A DNA stretch of 8,264 nucleotides, from the NCBI GenBank assembly GCA_024699205.1, contig JAILQA010000264.1, positions 1-8,264 on the forward strand, given 5' to 3'. The notes under the pieces were generated by a model. That model made no database searches. It was not told where the DNA came from and saw only the letters and a program-made list of their open reading frames with translations. A program made the position numbers and the translations under genes. Of the stretch, positions 5,056 through 8,264 are shown one piece after another. The first letter of the stretch is position 1, and the number at the start of each line of letters is the position of its first letter. This DNA is from Treponema sp. (GTDB lineage Bacteria > Spirochaetota > Spirochaetia > Treponematales > Treponemataceae).

Positions 5056-6252
5056 ATGAAAAAAAATCTTTTATTGATTTGTCTGGCTTTTATGTCTGTA
5101 TTTTTATTTGCAAATGAGGAAATAAATATGAATTCAAGAATGGAAAATTTCTTTGCCAAAATAAAGAGGGGAGAAGAGGTTAAGGTTGTAGCAATTGGTG
5201 GTTCGATTACAACCGGCTTTAGTGCCAATCCTGTAGCTGCAAAATGCTGGGCTGGCCTTACGGGAAAATGGCTTAAAGAGCTGGCCGCTCAAAATGGTTC
5301 AAAGTTAACTTTTTATAACAGGGGAGTTTCCGGTACTGATTCTGCTTTTGGGCTTGCAAGACTTGACAGTCATGTTCTTTCTTTGAATCCTGATTTTGTG
5401 ATTGTTGAATATGCTATGAATGATCAGTGGCTGGATTCAAAAGTGCGCAAAAGAACTTACGAGTCTATTTTGCGACGGATTCTTGAATCTTCTGATGCGG
5501 CTATTCTTGCTCTTTTTGTGAATGAAAAAAATCCTCCTTATAACAGCAATCAGGCAGAGCAGGAAAAAATCTGCAAATATTATGATATTCCTTATGTAAG
5601 CTGGAAGGATTGCTTGTTTGCTGATAATCCAACAGCTTCTTTTAAAGACTATTTTAATGGGGAAGAAAATGTTCATCCTAACAATGCCGGGCACGCAAAA
5701 ATTGCGGAATATATAATTGCAAGTCTGGATTCTATGTGGAAAAATGCGCCTGCTGCAGATGCAAGCTCTATTGCAATTAACCGCAAGCTTCCTGCTCCTA
5801 TGACCGACAAAGCTTTTGAAAATGCAAAATACTATCATTCAGATAATATTGAGCCTCTTAATAATTCTGGCTGGAAAAAGGGAAGTCCGGTGCATTCTGA
5901 ATGGCTTTCGCATGGAGATGCTCACAAGGGCTGGGAAACAAATGTGGCCGGTGCAGAAATGACTTTTGAAGTGACTGGCACATGTGTAGGAATTACTTAT
6001 TGCGAGAGCGACCAGTTTAGGGATGCTCTTGCCTGGGTAGAAAAGGAAGATGGTTCTCTTTCGCAAAAAGTTCCTTTATTATGTTATTCTTCTTATAGAA
6101 ATGGTTATTATGGCTGGGCTTATAAGGAACTTGCGAATGATAAAAAGCTTCAGAAATATATTGTTCACGTTCAGTGTTCAAAAAGAGCCCCAAAATCAGC
6201 TGAAGGAAAATACTGTAATATCACAGGTATTCTGGTCGGTGGAGAAAAATAA
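5056..6252 (+). CDS. Exported two-domain SGNH esterase, CE17-like (probable glycan acetyl esterase)
   Basis: A 398-residue protein. Residues 1-19 form a signal peptide (MKKNLLLICL then AFMSVFLFA, cleavage before NEE), so it acts outside the cytoplasm. Residues about 40-228 form an SGNH hydrolase domain: GGSIT with S50 as nucleophile, the NRGVSGTDS block (G90/G93), EYAMND with N122, and the catalytic base H207 in NVHPNNAGH. The position three before the histidine, normally aspartate, is E204. After an Ala/Ser-rich linker (about 230-240), residues about 250-398 form a Trp/Tyr-rich beta-domain (GWKKG, SEWLSH, KGWETN, MTFEVTGTCVGITY) like the accessory module of CE17 mannan acetylesterases. Known CE17 enzymes act on 3-O-acetylated mannooligosaccharides with a CE2 partner, and a CE2 gene lies nearby. 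The CE17 assignment is by architecture and recollection; it could be another acetylesterase. GAGGAG precedes ATG 5056. Confidence 0.83.
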   Translation: MKKNLLLICLAFMSVFLFANEEINMNSRMENFFAKIKRGEEVKVVAIGGSITTGFSANPVAAKCWAGLTGKWLKELAAQNGSKLTFYNRGVSGTDSAFGLARLDSHVLSLNPDFVIVEYAMNDQWLDSKVRKRTYESILRRILESSDAAILALFVNEKNPPYNSNQAEQEKICKYYDIPYVSWKDCLFADNPTASFKDYFNGEENVHPNNAGHAKIAEYIIASLDSMWKNAPAADASSIAINRKLPAPMTDKAFENAKYYHSDNIEPLNNSGWKKGSPVHSEWLSHGDAHKGWETNVAGAEMTFEVTGTCVGITYCESDQFRDALAWVEKEDGSLSQKVPLLCYSSYRNGYYGWAYKELANDKKLQKYIVHVQCSKRAPKSAEGKYCNITGILVGGEK

Positions 6253-6270
6253 TTTTACTAAAATGGAGTT

Positions 6271-6308
6271 GGCGGAAAACTTGCTTATAATTTTTCCGCT
6301 GGATTTTT
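6271..6308. terminator. Bidirectional rho-independent terminator between esterase and LacI-family genes
   Basis: GCGGAAAA (6272-6279) pairs perfectly with TTTTCCGC (6292-6299) around a 12-nt loop, followed on the + strand by GGATTTTT (6301-6308). On the - strand the same stem is followed by a short T-run further out, so it can also end the LacI-family transcript. The two genes converge here. Confidence 0.7.
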
Positions 6309-6312
6309 CATA

Positions 6313-7332
6313 CTAATTCAGTTTTTTTACGGAATCTCTGATTATAAGAGTGCCGCTTACCAGATGGCGGCCTTTTATATAAGGTTTTTCCGTAATTTTG
6401 CTGATAATTAAATCTGCTGCCATTTTTGCAGTGTCTTCCGGCTTAATGTAAACAGTCGTGAGTGGAACCGAATTATTGTGTTTTGTGAGATAGTTGTCAA
6501 AGCCGGTTACAGAAATATCGCCTGGAACTTTGTAACCTCTGGAAATCAGTTCGTCGATGAGAGTTGCCGCAGTTTCATCATTGTTGCAGATAAATGCGGA
6601 TGGCATATCCTGTGGTTGTGGCAGCTTTAATTCAATCTGCATACCTTTTTCATCACGGTCATCGATAATTTCGTCTATTGAAGTGTGCAGGTGATTTTCC
6701 AGCATGGCTTTCTGGAAGCCCATGTAACGGTCGCGGATGGAAGTGGTTGCATCAAACTTTCCTACAAAGCGCAGGTTTTTATGGCCCTGAGAAATTACAT
6801 AGCTTGTAAGAATGTAGGAACAGTAAAAATTATCATTTGAAACACTGTCAATACTCATGTCGTTTGTGTAAAAATCAAGAAGAATAAAATTACTGTACTG
6901 ATTGCCTATTGTTTCGATATATTTATTGCTGATTTGGCCAAGAATAATCAGACCGTCAACCTTTTTGTCGTTTATCATTCGTGGTAAAACAAGATTTTCT
7001 TCATCACTGTCACTTAGCAGCTCCATTATGCTGTAATAATTTCTATGAAGGAGCTCTGTTGAAAGATGGTTAAAGAGATACCAGTAGAAAGAAATGTTCT
7101 GTGAAAAAAATCTTGATGGAATTAAAATACCAATGTTTCCCGTTATATTTTTATTGCCAAACGCTGAGTTCTTTTTTATTTTATAACCCATTTGGGCGGC
7201 AAGTTCTTTAATCTGTTTTCTAAGTTCTTCACCTACGCCTTCTTTGTCTGAAAGGGCTTTTGAAACAGTAACGGTGCTTACATTCAACTTTTCTGCAATA
7301 TCTGATAATCTGACTTTCTTTTTTCGTTCCAT
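6313..7332 (-). CDS. LacI/GalR-family transcriptional regulator
   Basis: A 339-residue protein, the usual family length. Residues 8-27 (RLSDIAEKLNVSTVTVSKAL) are a textbook LacI helix-turn-helix, with GVGEELRKQIKELAAQMGY (32-50) completing the DNA-binding bundle. From about residue 64 (NIGILIPSRFF) to the end is a periplasmic-binding-protein-like sugar sensor: VDGLIILG, AFICNNDETAATLIDEL, GYKVPGDISVTGFDN, LTTVYIKPEDTAKMAADLI. The hinge between them (YKIKKNSAFGNKN) lacks the usual PNxxARxL helix, so operator reading may be unusual. Position beside the esterase, lipoprotein and GH130 genes suggests it controls glycan use in response to a sugar. There is no ribosome site before ATG 7332 and the -10 box lies nine bases upstream. 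Its targets are inferred only. Confidence 0.92.
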   Translation of the reverse strand: MERKKKVRLSDIAEKLNVSTVTVSKALSDKEGVGEELRKQIKELAAQMGYKIKKNSAFGNKNITGNIGILIPSRFFSQNISFYWYLFNHLSTELLHRNYYSIMELLSDSDEENLVLPRMINDKKVDGLIILGQISNKYIETIGNQYSNFILLDFYTNDMSIDSVSNDNFYCSYILTSYVISQGHKNLRFVGKFDATTSIRDRYMGFQKAMLENHLHTSIDEIIDDRDEKGMQIELKLPQPQDMPSAFICNNDETAATLIDELISRGYKVPGDISVTGFDNYLTKHNNSVPLTTVYIKPEDTAKMAADLIISKITEKPYIKGRHLVSGTLIIRDSVKKLN

Positions 7333-7341
7333 GATTTTATT

Positions 7342-7370
7342 ATTATAACATTTTTTACTTAAATAAACAA
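7342..7370 (-). promoter_or_regulatory. Promoter of the LacI-family gene, very close to the ATG
   Basis: On the - strand, TTGTTT (7370-7365), 17-bp spacer, perfect TATAAT (7347-7342). Start is predicted near 7335, only about 3 nt before ATG 7332, so the mRNA would be nearly leaderless. Confidence 0.5.
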
Positions 7371-7384
7371 ATTTTTTTTAAGTA
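7356..7384. promoter_or_regulatory. Inverted repeat TACTTAAA-N13-TTTAAGTA around the LacI-family -35
   Basis: Perfect 8-bp arms (7356-7363 and 7377-7384) with centres 21 bp apart, about two helical turns, so a dimer could contact both from one face. The -35 hexamer of the LacI-family gene lies in the spacer. It is a candidate autoregulatory site, and the arm shares ACTTAA with the repeats upstream of the GH130 and esterase genes. Confidence 0.45.
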
Positions 7385-7458
7385 GTCATATAATTATTAA
7401 TTTATAATTCATAATTATATGTGTGGAAAAAAAATGATTTGTGTGCAAAAATAATTGT

Positions 7459-8238
7459 ATGCAGGTCAGAAAGTTATTTTTTATTTGTTTTTTCTTATTT
7501 TTTGCGGCTTCGCTTTCTTTTGGAAATGATTCAATCACGCTGAAAAAACGTGGGCTTTATTCTTGCGGAAAGCAGCCTAAACAGGTTATTTTCTCGCCGG
7601 ATTCAAAATATATAATTTTTCCTCTTCTCGATGATTCTGGTTTTGATATTTTTTCTGTAAGCGAAAATAAATTTATAAAACGGGTTACCTGTCCTAGTCC
7701 AAAGAGTAAAGGCTTTGCTGAGGGGCTTTTTATTCCGCAAAAATCAGTTTTTTTAATTTCTCAGATGACTACTGCTTCTTTGCATGAATTTTCTTATCCT
7801 GATTTTGAATACAAGCGTACAATTTCTACAGGGGGCGTCTGGTCAAAATTTATTGTCTATTCTCCTGAAAAAAATATTCTTGCAGTTTCAAACTGGCTTA
7901 GTAATGATATTTCAATTATTGATTATGATTCTGGAAATCTGATTCGAACAATTCCAACAAAAGCTGCTCCCCGTGGTTTGTATTTTATTGAAGGTGGAGA
8001 TAAAATTATTTCACTTGCTTTTGATGGTGGAGAAATTGAACTTTTTGAAGTTGCAAGTGGAGAAAGGCTTGAACATATTGCCGTGAAAAAAAGCTGTATG
8101 CGTCATATTGTCGTGGATGCCGGAGAAACTTTTGCCTATGTTAGCGATATGTATAATAGAAAGATTTATAAAATAAATGTGTCTCTCTTTCAAATTGTTT
8201 ACCAAATCCAGGTATTTAATAAGCCAAATTCAAAATAG
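7459..8238 (+). CDS. Secreted YVTN/YncE-like beta-propeller protein, apparently truncated
   Basis: ATG 7459 gives 259 residues with a clear signal peptide (MQVRKLFFICFFLFFAASLS, then FG before NDS), so the protein is exported. A GTG at 7441 would add six residues before the basic region; neither start has a good ribosome site. Five propeller repeats of about 40 residues are visible, each of the form [hydrophobic]-x-FSPDSKYI...F[DI]x: QVIFSPDSKYIIFP, EGLFIPQKSVFLIS, FIVYSPEKNILAVSNW, GLYFIEGGDKIISL and HIVVDAGETFAYVSDMYNRKI. A sixth begins at FNKPNS and is cut by TAG 8236-8238. The frame then continues open with IRNNNLLV to the window edge, which fits the missing part of that repeat. Propellers normally close with six to eight blades. 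It may be a pseudogene, a sequencing error, or a genuinely short form. Ligand and role are unknown. Confidence 0.72.
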   Translation: MQVRKLFFICFFLFFAASLSFGNDSITLKKRGLYSCGKQPKQVIFSPDSKYIIFPLLDDSGFDIFSVSENKFIKRVTCPSPKSKGFAEGLFIPQKSVFLISQMTTASLHEFSYPDFEYKRTISTGGVWSKFIVYSPEKNILAVSNWLSNDISIIDYDSGNLIRTIPTKAAPRGLYFIEGGDKIISLAFDGGEIELFEVASGERLEHIAVKKSCMRHIVVDAGETFAYVSDMYNRKIYKINVSLFQIVYQIQVFNKPNSK

Positions 8239-8264
8239 ATACGTAATAATAATCTTTTGGTTTC

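Noticed and set aside
5437..5838. A 133-codon open frame antisense to the exported esterase
   Set aside because: The sense strand encodes a complete SGNH enzyme with a signal peptide; the antisense product is Cys/Arg/Ile-rich without any recognisable motif.
7433..7453. Micro-ORF starting ATG 7433 before the beta-propeller gene
   Set aside because: Only six codons before a stop and no clear ribosome site; nothing supports translation.
8236..8238. TAG recoded as an amino acid
   Set aside because: The lipoprotein and LacI-family genes in the same window end naturally at TAG, so TAG is an ordinary stop here; a mutation or sequencing error is simpler.

Overview
The window is AT-rich (roughly two-thirds A+T) and looks like the chromosome of a host-associated, carbohydrate-using spirochaete of the Treponema type. 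This is an inference from the gene mix: an OmpA-like tail, an acidic-linker lipoprotein, a secreted beta-propeller and glycan-degrading genes at low GC. No marker gene settles the taxonomy.

Left part (1-1714). The window opens inside an OmpA-like C-terminal domain gene. A hot-dog acyl-CoA thioesterase and a CYTH-domain protein follow, 16 nt apart and probably co-transcribed. Next comes a 242-nt gap with no convincing ORF. It holds a good promoter, a LacI-type palindrome over the predicted start point and a near-perfect intrinsic terminator, so it may encode a small RNA of about 140 nt.

Middle and right part (1715-7332). This reads as a scattered beta-mannan or acetylated-oligosaccharide cluster of single-gene units: a cytoplasmic GH130 phosphorylase (-), a cytoplasmic CE2-type SGNH esterase (+), a lipoprotein with a sugar-binding-like beta-sandwich (-), an exported two-domain SGNH esterase resembling CE17 (+) and a LacI-family regulator (-). 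A plausible division of labour is that the lipoprotein binds glycan at the envelope, the exported esterase and the cytoplasmic CE2 enzyme remove acetyl groups, and GH130 phosphorolyses the deacetylated beta-mannosides. The pairing of CE2, CE17 and GH130 is known from gut Firmicutes mannan loci. No transporter, mannanase or epimerase lies in the window, so the pathway is incomplete here.

Regulation. Both divergent intergenic regions carry A-rich repeats with 10-11 bp phasing next to promoters. TTAAGT/ACTTAA words recur there and flank the -35 of the LacI-family gene. The CE2 and LacI-family genes have promoters so close to their ATGs that their mRNAs should be leaderless or nearly so.

Right end (7333-8264). 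A secreted YVTN/YncE-like beta-propeller gene has five recognisable repeats. It hits a TAG a few residues into the sixth, and the same frame continues with propeller-like sequence to the window edge. It may be a broken gene.
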